Assembly (NCBI RefSeq): GCF_006715025.1
Contig: NZ_VFMK01000001.1
Span: 5,208,001 to 5,272,000 of the forward strand
DNA: 64,000 bases
From: Serratia fonticola
GTDB lineage: Bacteria > Pseudomonadota > Gammaproteobacteria > Enterobacterales > Enterobacteriaceae
Direction: 5' to 3'
The notes beneath the pieces are model-generated. The model was not told where the DNA came from. It did no database searches and worked only from the letters and a program-made list of their open reading frames with translations. Positions 34,789 through 43,877 of the stretch are shown here, in pieces (the stretch's first letter is position 1; each line of letters begins with the position of its first letter). Position numbers and translations under genes: made by a program.

Positions 34789-35368
34789 CAAGTTTCTCCA
34801 TCAACTGGCTAATCATCAGAAAACTGCTGAGCAGCAAACGCCGCTGCTCGGTTTCCAGGCGCAGATAGCGACGGCTGGCAGGCAAACGGCTAACCACTTC
34901 GGATGCGGCAAAATGTTCAATCTCCAGCCACCAATCCCCCGCTTTCAGCGTGAGCGTGGCACGGCGAAAATCGAGCCTGACCAACGCCTCACCGATTTGT
35001 GGATATTGCTGCAACGCGGCGACCAGTTGACGCGCACTGTCATGTTTGGCTGTGGTGCGATAAATCACGCCATTACGGCGTAACCAACCGCCGGTGATGA
35101 TGCTTAACACCATCGGTTCAGCAAGTCGGGTACGGCCCTGTAAGCGAAAGCGGTGAGTGACGATATGCGCCAGAAACAACGACTGCACCTGTTCGGCAAC
35201 CTCGATAACCGGCCCTTGTGGCAACGAGAGTCTTAGCTGCTGAGGCGTTACGCGCTCGCAGGCATACGGCCGCAGGTTGCTGATCAATCTGTCGAGCGTA
35301 GCTCCCGGCTGATAACCGGGAGGATCGCGCTGCCAAAAGCGATTAAGTGAGGGAAGTAAGCCGATCAA
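34781..35368 (-). CDS. DUF3156-type protein of unknown function
   Basis: 195 residues if started at TTG 35366-35368 (MIGLLPSLNRFW), which has GGAGGTGGAG directly upstream inside the permease gene; a longer reading to 35479 would lie within the permease. No catalytic motif visible. The chain is Leu/Arg-rich with a regular central GDWWLEIEHFAAS. It overlaps both neighbours, so it is translationally coupled in the permease-SDR-MoaF-SDR transcript. Family name recalled, not verified. Confidence 0.65.
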   Translation of the reverse strand: MIGLLPSLNRFWQRDPPGYQPGATLDRLISNLRPYACERVTPQQLRLSLPQGPVIEVAEQVQSLFLAHIVTHRFRLQGRTRLAEPMVLSIITGGWLRRNGVIYRTTAKHDSARQLVAALQQYPQIGEALVRLDFRRATLTLKAGDWWLEIEHFAASEVVSRLPASRRYLRLETEQRRLLLSSFLMISQLMEKLDE

Positions 35369-36836
35369 ACTCCACCTCCTCGGCTTCTGCCTTGTTAAAG
35401 GCCTTCTCCAGCACCTCTTCCACCGGAACCGGTTTGAACGGATTGACCTTCTGTACAAACACCGTCCAGAACAGCGCATAGCCAGCGGTCAGGCCGATCA
35501 TGATGCCAAACGGAATGTAGACATCGCTCGGGTTCATGCCCGGCGGTGTGATGTAGAAGATCGCCATGACAATCCCGATGCTGGAGACGATCTGCGGCAG
35601 CGGGAACCACGGCGACTTATAGGCACGCGGCAGATCTGGACGACGAATACGCAGGATCACGACCGAGCAGGTAACCAGCAGATACGCCACGCCCCAGGCA
35701 CAGACGGCCGCCAGCACCATCGGCATGATGCGATCAAGATTGCCCTGAATGGCAAAAGCATGAACACAAGGGATCAGCACCGCTGCGGCAATCGCCACCA
35801 CCGGTGTCTTAAAACGCGGGTGCAGATAGGCGAAAATACGCGGCATGGCACCGTCCAGCACCATGCCATAGATAATGCGCGGCACCGCCGCCATCAACGT
35901 ATTGATGGTCGCCGCCCCGGCCAGCAGCAGCCCGATGCCGAGCCAATATTTACCAAAGCTGCCCATCACCTGGCCAGCAAAGGCCGGGATCGCCATAGGA
36001 GTATCCAGCAAATGGACGTTATTGGCGGCATCCACCACCACGTTTTCCACCTGATGGCTGAGTGCCGCGCCATACAGCGCCATGCACAGCGCCACGCCGC
36101 ATAACCCCAGCGACATCGCTCGCGGGATCACACGGTGAGAACGCTTAATCTCCGGTGCCATCGGCGTTACCAGTTCACAGCCGACGAACATAAACATCGC
36201 CATGCCCACCAGACTGAAGACCGCAAAGGGATCGCTGACGCTAAGCGTGGTGCCAAACCAACCTTCCAGCGGTACGGCGTGGGGCAGCAGTAAGCCGCTG
36301 ATCGAGAAGATCATTAGCGTACACCACATGCAGAATGTCAGTACCACCTCAGCCTTACCGAAGGCTTCAATACCTACCGCGTTCAACAAGCCAAAAATGA
36401 TCACCAACCCCACCCCGACCATCCACGAGCTATTGTGGCTTTCCATCAGGGTGTTGAGGTGTTCAAAGTTCACCAGCGCCATAATGCCGGCGAGAATGGT
36501 TTCGGCGGTACCGGCAAAGATATGCACGATCAGATAGGCAGACAGGGTGCCGGTAATGGCAAAAAATCGCCCCATACCGCAGGAGATATAGTCATAAACC
36601 GAACCGGTGGTGGGCAGGATTGCCGCCGCTTCGGAGAAGGTGGTGAGCTGGGCTTGCATCATGATAAAGGCGATCAGCATCGCCAGCGCGAAGGTATCGC
36701 CACCGATACCAAACCCGCTGGTCACGGTAAGGATCACCGGGCTGGCCATTATCACCCCAACCGAGCTGGCTAACGTGGTGGGGAACCCGACTTTGCCCCG
36801 TTCTAACTGGGCACTGAGCCGTGACGACAGGTTCAT
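35343..36836 (-). CDS. APC-family permease, probable (aromatic) amine transporter
   Basis: 497 residues, twelve helices. N-terminal GVIMASPVILTVTSGFGIGG has the unwound-helix G-rich motif of APC transporters. The arrangement upstream of a MoaF gene, with a divergent LuxR-type regulator, suggests tyramine-type uptake as known for Klebsiella TynP; amino acid uptake is the alternative. First gene of the cluster operon. Confidence 0.82.
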   Translation of the reverse strand: MNLSSRLSAQLERGKVGFPTTLASSVGVIMASPVILTVTSGFGIGGDTFALAMLIAFIMMQAQLTTFSEAAAILPTTGSVYDYISCGMGRFFAITGTLSAYLIVHIFAGTAETILAGIMALVNFEHLNTLMESHNSSWMVGVGLVIIFGLLNAVGIEAFGKAEVVLTFCMWCTLMIFSISGLLLPHAVPLEGWFGTTLSVSDPFAVFSLVGMAMFMFVGCELVTPMAPEIKRSHRVIPRAMSLGLCGVALCMALYGAALSHQVENVVVDAANNVHLLDTPMAIPAFAGQVMGSFGKYWLGIGLLLAGAATINTLMAAVPRIIYGMVLDGAMPRIFAYLHPRFKTPVVAIAAAVLIPCVHAFAIQGNLDRIMPMVLAAVCAWGVAYLLVTCSVVILRIRRPDLPRAYKSPWFPLPQIVSSIGIVMAIFYITPPGMNPSDVYIPFGIMIGLTAGYALFWTVFVQKVNPFKPVPVEEVLEKAFNKAEAEEVEFDRLTSLT

Positions 36837-37337
36837 GGATTTTTCCTCTTATAGTCATTTTTACCCGGTGTTGTTTACCCCTATGACTTGGCATTGCCAC
36901 CCACAACGTAGCAACGCCAAGTCACAAAGATATAAACCGCCAAGGGCGGTAATCTCACTATAGGAAGGAAAGGAAAAGGCTGGCTATCGTCCTTAAGGAC
37001 GAGCCCAACTGCGGGGTAACAGCGAGCCTTGATTCACCGCGATACGGGTTGGTTTTGGGGCCGCTCCCAGGAAACCGTTGTAAATTCAGCGGGAAGCGAG
37101 CGATTGACTTTTATTAATGTGTTAATGAAATCAGTAATGAAGGCAGGATGAATGCCTGTTTAATACCCGTAGAGAGATTGTTATTAATGTATTTTATTGC
37201 AATCTCGCTCACGTTGTTAATATGTTTTCATTGTGTTGCATAATTGCTACACCTATGCTTCTATCGTTCACATATTGTCCAGGCACCTCGTCCGGTGCCC
37301 TTCAGATTACTGAGCGATCAAGGGAGGAAAATGAATT
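36837..37337. promoter_or_regulatory. Divergent control region permease/LuxR-type regulator
   Basis: 501 bp without an ORF. TTATTAATGT occurs twice in direct orientation (37111-37120 and 37182-37191), the first within ATTAATGTGTTAAT. A hairpin CGTCC-TTAA-GGACG lies near 36989. The direct repeats are candidate activator sites. Confidence 0.4.
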
Positions 37338-37997
37338 ATGCCAACAACATCATCCCCCATGCGTAGCGACGCGTTTATCTCAAGCTGTCTGACTACCATT
37401 GCGCATCTGATCCCAGTCTCTGCCGGAGTTTTTTATCTGGTGGATCCTAATCTGCGGCCAGATCACTATATTCTGCACGGCATTACCGACAACACTCACC
37501 AGCAGTACCTGGATCATTTCCAACAGCTTGATCCTTTAAAACCGGCCAACTTCCACCAGCAAGACATCACCATGGTTGGCATGACGCCCACGGCAATTGC
37601 CAATAACCATCACTATTATCACGACTTTATGCTGCCAAATCGCATGCGTGATATGACGGAGATCTTTATCCGCCAGCGCAAACGGATCATTGCCGGGGTT
37701 TCGCTGATCCGTGATACGCCATTCACCGAACTGGAGCGCAGCCGTTTACGCGCCATTCTGCCCTTGATCGAACTGGCCACGCGCGATCTGTTGCCGGATG
37801 CACAAGCCCAGTTACTGACGGCCAAAGAGCAGGAGATCGTCAATATGGTGCGTGAAGGTGCCAGCAATAAGCGGATTGCCTTGAAGCTAGGTATCTCGTT
37901 GTCGACGGTAAAAACGCATATGCGCAATATCTTTGCCAAAACCGCCGTGGTTAATCGCACCGAACTGGTCTCCAGCGGCTTTATCGCCCACGGCTGA
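37338..37997 (+). CDS. LuxR-family transcriptional regulator of the amine cluster (inferred)
   Basis: 219 residues. The N-terminal part (1-150) is a possible GAF- or autoinducer-like sensor without a clear match. The C-terminal LuxR HTH has LTAKEQEIVNMVREGASNKR, then the GISLSTVKTHMRNIFAKTAV recognition region. No receiver domain, so not a two-component protein. Divergent from the permease operon and 108 bp upstream of the MFS gene, so it may control both. Confidence 0.85.
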   Translation: MPTTSSPMRSDAFISSCLTTIAHLIPVSAGVFYLVDPNLRPDHYILHGITDNTHQQYLDHFQQLDPLKPANFHQQDITMVGMTPTAIANNHHYYHDFMLPNRMRDMTEIFIRQRKRIIAGVSLIRDTPFTELERSRLRAILPLIELATRDLLPDAQAQLLTAKEQEIVNMVREGASNKRIALKLGISLSTVKTHMRNIFAKTAVVNRTELVSSGFIAHG

Positions 37998-38105
37998 TCC
38001 GTTTTACCCACAATAAACGACACAAAATCCGCCAACCCTGGCGCGGCTTCCGCACGCTTAAAAAACGGTGTAGCGGGGTTTTATTGACGAAACTCGAGGA
38101 TAGCG

Positions 38106-39299
38106 ATGATGTCCAGTGATGCAGTTTCTGTGCCTTCTGCCGGGGCCGTACTCCCCTGCCCTCCCCGGTTATTGACGGCGATTATTGTCTTTGCCGCCAT
38201 CGCCCCCGGGATTTTGATGACCGCGCCGGCCGTGGCAGCACAGTTGAGCCTGCAATGGCAGCTCACGCCCGCCCAGATAGGCCATCTGTTTTCCACCGAA
38301 CTGGGGGCCATGAGCATCGCCACCTTACCGGCATGGTGGTGGATCAGCCGTATCAACTGGCGAAAAATCGCCACGCTGGCCGCGATAGTGTTCCTGCTCG
38401 GTAATCTGGCTTCGGCCATGGTTAATGATTTTATCCCGTTGCTGATATTGCGCTTTATTGCCTCACTGGCAGGCGGCACGCTGATGATCCTCTGTATCTC
38501 CTGTGCCGCAGGTACCGCCAACCCCAGCCGGGTGTATGCCTTCTGGGTTCTGGGCCAACTGCTGCTTGGGGTGATGGGGCTGTTGGCGTTACCACCGCTG
38601 TTTGCTCATTTCGGCCTGATGGCCGTCTACCTGATCCTGGCGGCCATCATGCTGTGTTGTCTGCCGTTACTCAGCGCGTTCCCCAGCGGCTTTCGCCGGA
38701 CCAGCGCGGCGGCAAGCCAGTTCCCCCCCTCCCCAGGGATCGCCAAGCTGTTCGCCGTTCTGGCGGTATTAGGCTTTTATATCAGCCTGAGCGCAGTCTG
38801 GACCTTTATTGGCAACATCGCCGCCACTGCAGGGCTTTCCCCGGTACATAGTGGGCAAGTGCTGGCTGCCGCGACGGTATTCGGCATCCTCGGTGCCGGT
38901 GGCGCTGCGCTGGTGGGTGCCCGGCGCAGCCATAAACCGTTGCTGTGGATCGGCTACGGCCTGCTGATTGCCAGCATCCTGCTGCTGGCGCGAAACCCAA
39001 TGCTCATCCGCTTCACGCTGGCCGCAGTGCTGTTCAAATTCACCTGGACCTTTGTGCTGCCGTTCATTCTGGCGCGCGTCTCCGGGCTGGATAACAACGG
39101 CAAGCTGATGAACAGCATTAATCTGGTGATTGGCGGCGGCATGGCCATTGGCCCTACGCTGGCGGGTTACCTGATCGAATCTTCTGGTGGTATCAACGCG
39201 TTACTGATCGGAGCGCTGAGCTGCGCCCTGCTGTCACTACTGCTGATTTCACTGGCTTCATCGCGCACGCCGCGCCGCTTAACAGGAGTTATAAGGTGA
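38106..39299 (+). CDS. MFS transporter paired with an HDAC-like amidohydrolase
   Basis: 397 residues, twelve helices, CynX/NimT-like appearance (TAPAVAAQLSLQWQLTPAQIG in the first loop). GAGGATAG lies before the ATG. Its TGA overlaps the GTG start of the next gene (GTGA), so the two proteins are made together; substrate probably an acylated amine or its product. Substrate unproven. Confidence 0.82.
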   Translation: MMSSDAVSVPSAGAVLPCPPRLLTAIIVFAAIAPGILMTAPAVAAQLSLQWQLTPAQIGHLFSTELGAMSIATLPAWWWISRINWRKIATLAAIVFLLGNLASAMVNDFIPLLILRFIASLAGGTLMILCISCAAGTANPSRVYAFWVLGQLLLGVMGLLALPPLFAHFGLMAVYLILAAIMLCCLPLLSAFPSGFRRTSAAASQFPPSPGIAKLFAVLAVLGFYISLSAVWTFIGNIAATAGLSPVHSGQVLAAATVFGILGAGGAALVGARRSHKPLLWIGYGLLIASILLLARNPMLIRFTLAAVLFKFTWTFVLPFILARVSGLDNNGKLMNSINLVIGGGMAIGPTLAGYLIESSGGINALLIGALSCALLSLLLISLASSRTPRRLTGVIR

Positions 39300-40408
39300 A
39301 AAGAAAAACCGGCTTTTTCTTCGATGAACGCTGTTTCTGGCACAGTACTGGTCTACATGCCACCACGTTGCCGGTTGGCGGCTGGGTGCAACCGCCTTCC
39401 GGGGCAGGGCACGCCGAATCGCCGGAAACCAAGCGGCGGATGAAAAACCTGATGGACGTCTCTGGCCTCTCACGCCAACTCAGCCTGCTGAGTGCCGAAC
39501 TGGCGGACGAAGAAGATCTGCTGCGCATCCATCCGGCGCACTACCTGCAACGCTTTAAGCAACTGAGCGATAACGGCGGCGGCATGCTGGGAGAAGAGGC
39601 CCCGTTGGGGCCGGGCAGTTTTGAGATCGCCAGACTTTCCGCCGGGTTAGCCTGTGCCGCCGTTGAAGCGGTACTGAAAGGTGAGTTGGATAACGCCTAT
39701 TCCCTTTCGCGCCCGCCTGGCCACCACTGTTTGCCCGATCAATCCATGGGTTTCTGTTTCCTGGCCAATATTCCTATCGCCATCGAACGCGCCAAGCATC
39801 GCTTCGGGTTAGGCAGGGTCGCCGTGATCGACTGGGACGTACACCACGGTAACGGCACCCAGCATATCTACTGGCAGCGTGACGACGTGCTGGCCATCTC
39901 AATACATCAGGATGGCTGCTTCCCTGCGGGCTACGCCGGTGAGCACGATCGCGGCGCAGGCGCGGGCATGGGTTACAACATCAACATACCGTTGCTGGCC
40001 GGAGCCGGAGACGATGGCTACCAATATGCCATGGAGCAGATTGTCATTCCGGCGTTAGAACAGTTCAAGCCGGAGATGATTATCATCGCCTGCGGCTATG
40101 ACGCCAACGCCATCGATCCGCTGGCACGGATGCAACTGCACAGCGACAGCTTCCGCGCCATGACCGACAAGGTACAGCGTGCCGCCGACACGCTCTGCGA
40201 TGGCAAACTGGTGATGGTACATGAAGGAGGCTATGCCGAAGCCTACGTGCCGTTCTGCGGCCTGGCGGTTATGGAACAATTGAGCGGTATCCGCACCGAG
40301 GTGCAGGATCCTTTGCTGGAATTTATTCAACAGCAGCAACCGCGCGAAGTGTTTACTCAGTTCCAGCGTGCCGAGATCGATCGTCTGGCACGTTTGTTCA
40401 ACCTGTAG
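39296..40408 (+). CDS. Histone-deacetylase-family amidohydrolase (acetylpolyamine type)
   Basis: 370 residues. Zn-dependent deacetylase superfamily: RPPGHH (tandem His), DWDVHHGNGTQ (zinc Asp/His), GYDANAIDP (second zinc Asp) and EGGY (catalytic Tyr). Bacterial members remove acetyl groups from polyamines or other amides. The start is GTG 39296 with AGGAG 8 bp upstream. Association with an MFS gene and the amine cluster points to a small acetylated amine. Confidence 0.9.
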   Translation: MKRKTGFFFDERCFWHSTGLHATTLPVGGWVQPPSGAGHAESPETKRRMKNLMDVSGLSRQLSLLSAELADEEDLLRIHPAHYLQRFKQLSDNGGGMLGEEAPLGPGSFEIARLSAGLACAAVEAVLKGELDNAYSLSRPPGHHCLPDQSMGFCFLANIPIAIERAKHRFGLGRVAVIDWDVHHGNGTQHIYWQRDDVLAISIHQDGCFPAGYAGEHDRGAGAGMGYNINIPLLAGAGDDGYQYAMEQIVIPALEQFKPEMIIIACGYDANAIDPLARMQLHSDSFRAMTDKVQRAADTLCDGKLVMVHEGGYAEAYVPFCGLAVMEQLSGIRTEVQDPLLEFIQQQQPREVFTQFQRAEIDRLARLFNL

Positions 40409-40423
40409 TGACTGCACAGAGGT

Positions 40424-41101
40424 CAATCTGATGGAGGGCGCAGCGATCATCTCGGTGCTCACCTTTTCAGTACTTCCTGATAGTCATCCGATTATTTCGG
40501 TCGCTAAAACAGCGTTCCCCTCTGAAACCTTCATGACCGCGCCCGAGTCAGGGGCCGTTGGCGCGGCCCCTGACAACCCGCGCCTTCGCCAAATCAGGCG
40601 GTGGGCGTTGCCCACTCCCCTCACTCCGCCACCGCGCATCACGGCCGGCTACGATTCACGTCCCTGTTCATCTCGCCTAAAAACGCCTTCCCTGGCGTTT
40701 TTGCCTATGCGCTGCGTCTGCGTTCGGCGCCTTCAATGGCTTCAACACCTGTGCTCATCTCAGCAAAAGTGGGGGTTGCCGCAGGGTTGTCAACACCGAT
40801 GCAAAACTGGCCCGGTAAGCGCAAATTCGAGTGTTGACGTTGAGAGCGCATCATAACCTGTTTAACAAGGCTACGTTGCCAGGAGCAACTGCCCCAGAAG
40901 GAGCGAGTCATTTCCGCGTAGCGGACAGGACATGTTAAGCGTATGCGTGGGTGCAGGGCTCAAGACGGAGCCCGGCAATTGCCATTCACGGTGCTTTCAG
41001 AGAAAGGTGTTGTTTTTACGGCAATTCTCCTGCCACTTCACTGACAAGGGAGATAAAAGTACGTTTTTAACACTCTGAGAGGCGTGTTACCCCACGCCTC
41101 T
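40424..41101. repeat. Non-coding direct repeat, copy 1 (with internal insertion)
   Basis: Between the convergent HDAC-like and mngB genes. Its first about 155 bp (CCTTTTCAGTACTTCCTGAT, GATTATTTCGGTCGC, GAGTCAGGGGCCGTTGGCGC) and last about 190 bp (CGGACAGGACATGTTAAGCG, GAGCCCGGCAATTGCC) match 46833-47184. Between them lie some 320 extra bases absent from copy 2. Ends in a hairpin AGAGGCGTG/CACGCCTCT (41078-41101). No ORF here looks real. Confidence 0.7.
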
Positions 41102-41111
41102 GATTCTCTCT

Positions 41112-43763
41112 TTAGCGGATAAAACGAAACGTCTTCGACTGACAGGGAGCAAGTTGGCCGAAGTCGCCGTTTGCCACCGCCTGCTGCGGCAAGGGGTGTT
41201 CATCCATGCCGGTTTCCAGCCATTCCTGCGCGGGCATTGCCAGCGCTACCTGTCCGCCGATCGATTCCTGTTCCGAAGGGTTATAGACGCGGATAATCAG
41301 GGCGTCGGCATCCTCGGCTTTTTTCAACACGCTCAGCACCGGACCTGACGCGGCCATCGACAGCAGGCTAAAGTGCAGCGGCGTACGGAAACTGGCCAGA
41401 TTCAGCTTCATCGCATCGAACGGGATTTTGTTATAGCAGCGCACGGGCGTCACATAGGCGCGCGCCTGTTGCATCACACCCGCCTGATGCGGAGCGCCTG
41501 CAAAACCGAACAGACTGAAGCGGCAGTGTAAACGACCGCGCATCTGGGAATCCGGCGTCGGTAACTTGATGCCCGAAGGCCGCCCCGGCCGCAACAGTAA
41601 CTCTTCCTTACCCAACACACCAACCGAGCGCAACAGCGTCAGGGCAAAGGTATCGCGACGCTCACCCACAATCTCGAACTCACGCAGTCCTTCGGTAAAT
41701 AGCGCCAGCCCGTGTTTCTCATCATGCAACGCGGCAAAATTCATCAGTTGCCACACCGGGATCGGCGCTTCTTTCCAGCCTTCTTCCTGCCAATGAGCCA
41801 TTGCAGGATCGTCAACCGGACGAGTAATACAACCAAACTGATTATCAGCCAGCACGTACTCACTGGCGAACGGTGTTGGGATCAGCACCCGCACACGGTG
41901 ATCGTCCGCCTGGTTATCCAGCGACATCTCGATGTCAATGCGGCGGCTGTTGTGTGCCAATGTCACCTGACATTGCACATCCAGATAGCCCTCGCGGCGA
42001 CGCTCGGCCCGTTGCTGCAGGTTGGCAGGCAACGCCATACGCAGCGCCAACGTCGCGGTACTTTGCCAGGCCTCATGCTTGACCGAGGTGGTCACTGCGC
42101 TCTCGGTAGAATAGATCAGCCACTCCTGGCGTGAAGGTGAATAATCATATTCATCGCCATCGTCGGAACCGTCTTCCAACTGCAACACCTGCTGATAACA
42201 GCAGCCAGTCTGTTTGTCTTCAATATCCAGCGTACCATTGGCATTCAGCCCGATGCGGTAATAGGCGTTTTCAAGTAAATCTGCCGGTTGTGTGACGGCC
42301 TGGTGCTGCAGCCCGGCCTGATTGGCGTGAATATGCAAGGTGCTATATCCCATCGCGGGCAGCGGTTGATACAGCTGAATGTCGTACTCCATAAAGGGAT
42401 CGTAATTGCCGTAGTGCACAATCTGGCGATCCACCAACCCTGGGTCGATCTCGCGCGCGGCGCGGATATAATACGCCACCGGCTGGCCCTGCTCGTCGGT
42501 CAGCGAGAACTGCTGAGCACGAATGCGAATGGTGGTGTTGATCACTTCTTCGCGCGGGTAAGGTAACAGGTTGAAAAACGTCAGTTTGTCCGCCACACCA
42601 CCTTCCGTACCGCTTTGCTGTACCGGCATGTTGTCGACAATCTTGCGCATGTAGAAGCGCACCAGGTTTTCCGCCATATCGTCCGCCAGAATAAAGCGCG
42701 TCATGATCTCCTGATGTACTTTGTCACTGCAGCAGCAACCGATGCTGTCGTGGGCATGATTTTTCAGGATCTCTTTCCACATTTTCTCCAGCAGACCGTG
42801 GTGATATTCAAAACCCAGCGACCAGGCGATAGCGGCCAACGGTTCAAGGATATTGACGATCTTGTTCTCGATCTCGGCGTGGGCAATCTTGATATCCATG
42901 CGGGTGGACGAAATGGTGCGGTGCACACGCATGTATTTGCCGTCGTTAAATTCGCCTTTCAACGTCGCCAGACGCTCACGGCTGGCTTCAATCTGCTCAA
43001 ATACCTGTTCGAAACGGCTCATGACAAATTCGCGCTGCGGGTAGATTTCACGCAGTTTGGCCATCACCTGGAAGATATTCTGCTGCAGCGGCATCTGATC
43101 GTGGCCATTTGGCAACAGAATGTCTTTGGTGACTGAGGCGTTTTCCAGCACGGTGAAGTAGCTATCCAAGCGCTTGCGCAGCCCGGCTTCATCCTCTGGC
43201 AGGTATTTGCCAATGGCATACCCCAAAGGCAGCACCTGTGCCGCTACTTCGCTGCCGTCGTTGCTTTGCCACAGGAACTCGGTCTTGTCAGTGCCATGGC
43301 GTTCGGAGCAGCCACGCCAGAACATGGCGCGCGTGATGCCGAAGCCATTGAAAATATGCGGTAACTGTGAGGACATGCTGAAAGAGTCCGGCAGGTAACC
43401 GATCTTCATCGGTTCGCCAAAGGACAAACAATCGCGCATGCCATACATCAGGTTGCGCACGATGGATTCCCCCGACACCACCATGGTATCGGTTTGGGTA
43501 TACCACGGGCCGATGATCAGCTTGCCAGCCTGTACCAGCGCCTTCACCCGCTCGCGGTTTTCGGGTTTGATGGCAAAATAGTCTTCCAGCACCGCCGTCT
43601 GCCCATCCAGCACGTAGAACTTATACTCAGGATCGGTTTCCAGCCGGGTCAGGATCTCTTCCATGTTGTTAATCAGCAGGATGCGTGACTCCTCGGTGGT
43701 GAAATACCACTCACGATCCCAATGCATATGCGGCGTAATGTGAACACGTGATACAGCTTTCAT
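41112..43763 (-). CDS. mngB: Mannosylglycerate hydrolase MngB (GH38 alpha-mannosidase)
   Basis: 883 residues from MKAVSRVHITPHMHWDREWYF, E. coli MngB being 877. Cytosolic GH38 enzyme that cleaves 2-O-(6-phospho-mannosyl)-D-glycerate to mannose-6-phosphate and glycerate. HMHWDREW carries zinc ligands, YLPDSFSMSSQ has the nucleophile Asp, and NHAHDSIGCC another zinc ligand. AGGAA precedes the ATG at 43763. Follows mngA in the same direction. Confidence 0.95.
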   Translation of the reverse strand: MKAVSRVHITPHMHWDREWYFTTEESRILLINNMEEILTRLETDPEYKFYVLDGQTAVLEDYFAIKPENRERVKALVQAGKLIIGPWYTQTDTMVVSGESIVRNLMYGMRDCLSFGEPMKIGYLPDSFSMSSQLPHIFNGFGITRAMFWRGCSERHGTDKTEFLWQSNDGSEVAAQVLPLGYAIGKYLPEDEAGLRKRLDSYFTVLENASVTKDILLPNGHDQMPLQQNIFQVMAKLREIYPQREFVMSRFEQVFEQIEASRERLATLKGEFNDGKYMRVHRTISSTRMDIKIAHAEIENKIVNILEPLAAIAWSLGFEYHHGLLEKMWKEILKNHAHDSIGCCCSDKVHQEIMTRFILADDMAENLVRFYMRKIVDNMPVQQSGTEGGVADKLTFFNLLPYPREEVINTTIRIRAQQFSLTDEQGQPVAYYIRAAREIDPGLVDRQIVHYGNYDPFMEYDIQLYQPLPAMGYSTLHIHANQAGLQHQAVTQPADLLENAYYRIGLNANGTLDIEDKQTGCCYQQVLQLEDGSDDGDEYDYSPSRQEWLIYSTESAVTTSVKHEAWQSTATLALRMALPANLQQRAERRREGYLDVQCQVTLAHNSRRIDIEMSLDNQADDHRVRVLIPTPFASEYVLADNQFGCITRPVDDPAMAHWQEEGWKEAPIPVWQLMNFAALHDEKHGLALFTEGLREFEIVGERRDTFALTLLRSVGVLGKEELLLRPGRPSGIKLPTPDSQMRGRLHCRFSLFGFAGAPHQAGVMQQARAYVTPVRCYNKIPFDAMKLNLASFRTPLHFSLLSMAASGPVLSVLKKAEDADALIIRVYNPSEQESIGGQVALAMPAQEWLETGMDEHPLPQQAVANGDFGQLAPCQSKTFRFIR

Positions 43764-43877
43764 TATCAATTCCTAAATAGGGCACCGCACTCGACAGGGT
43801 GCCAATTCGTTGATATTCATTCGTCTTGCTAGAACGTAACCCAGTCCCCTCTCCCGATGGGAAAGGGGGAAATCAAG

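Noticed and set aside
40601..40837. 78-codon plus-strand frame in repeat copy 1
   Set aside because: No ribosome site, odd composition, lies in a non-coding repeat; at most a decayed phage-type fragment.
43846..43868. Hairpin-like CCCCTCTCCC/GGGAAAGGGG between mngA and mngB
   Set aside because: Contains mismatches and a three-base loop; not strong enough to call a terminator inside an operon.
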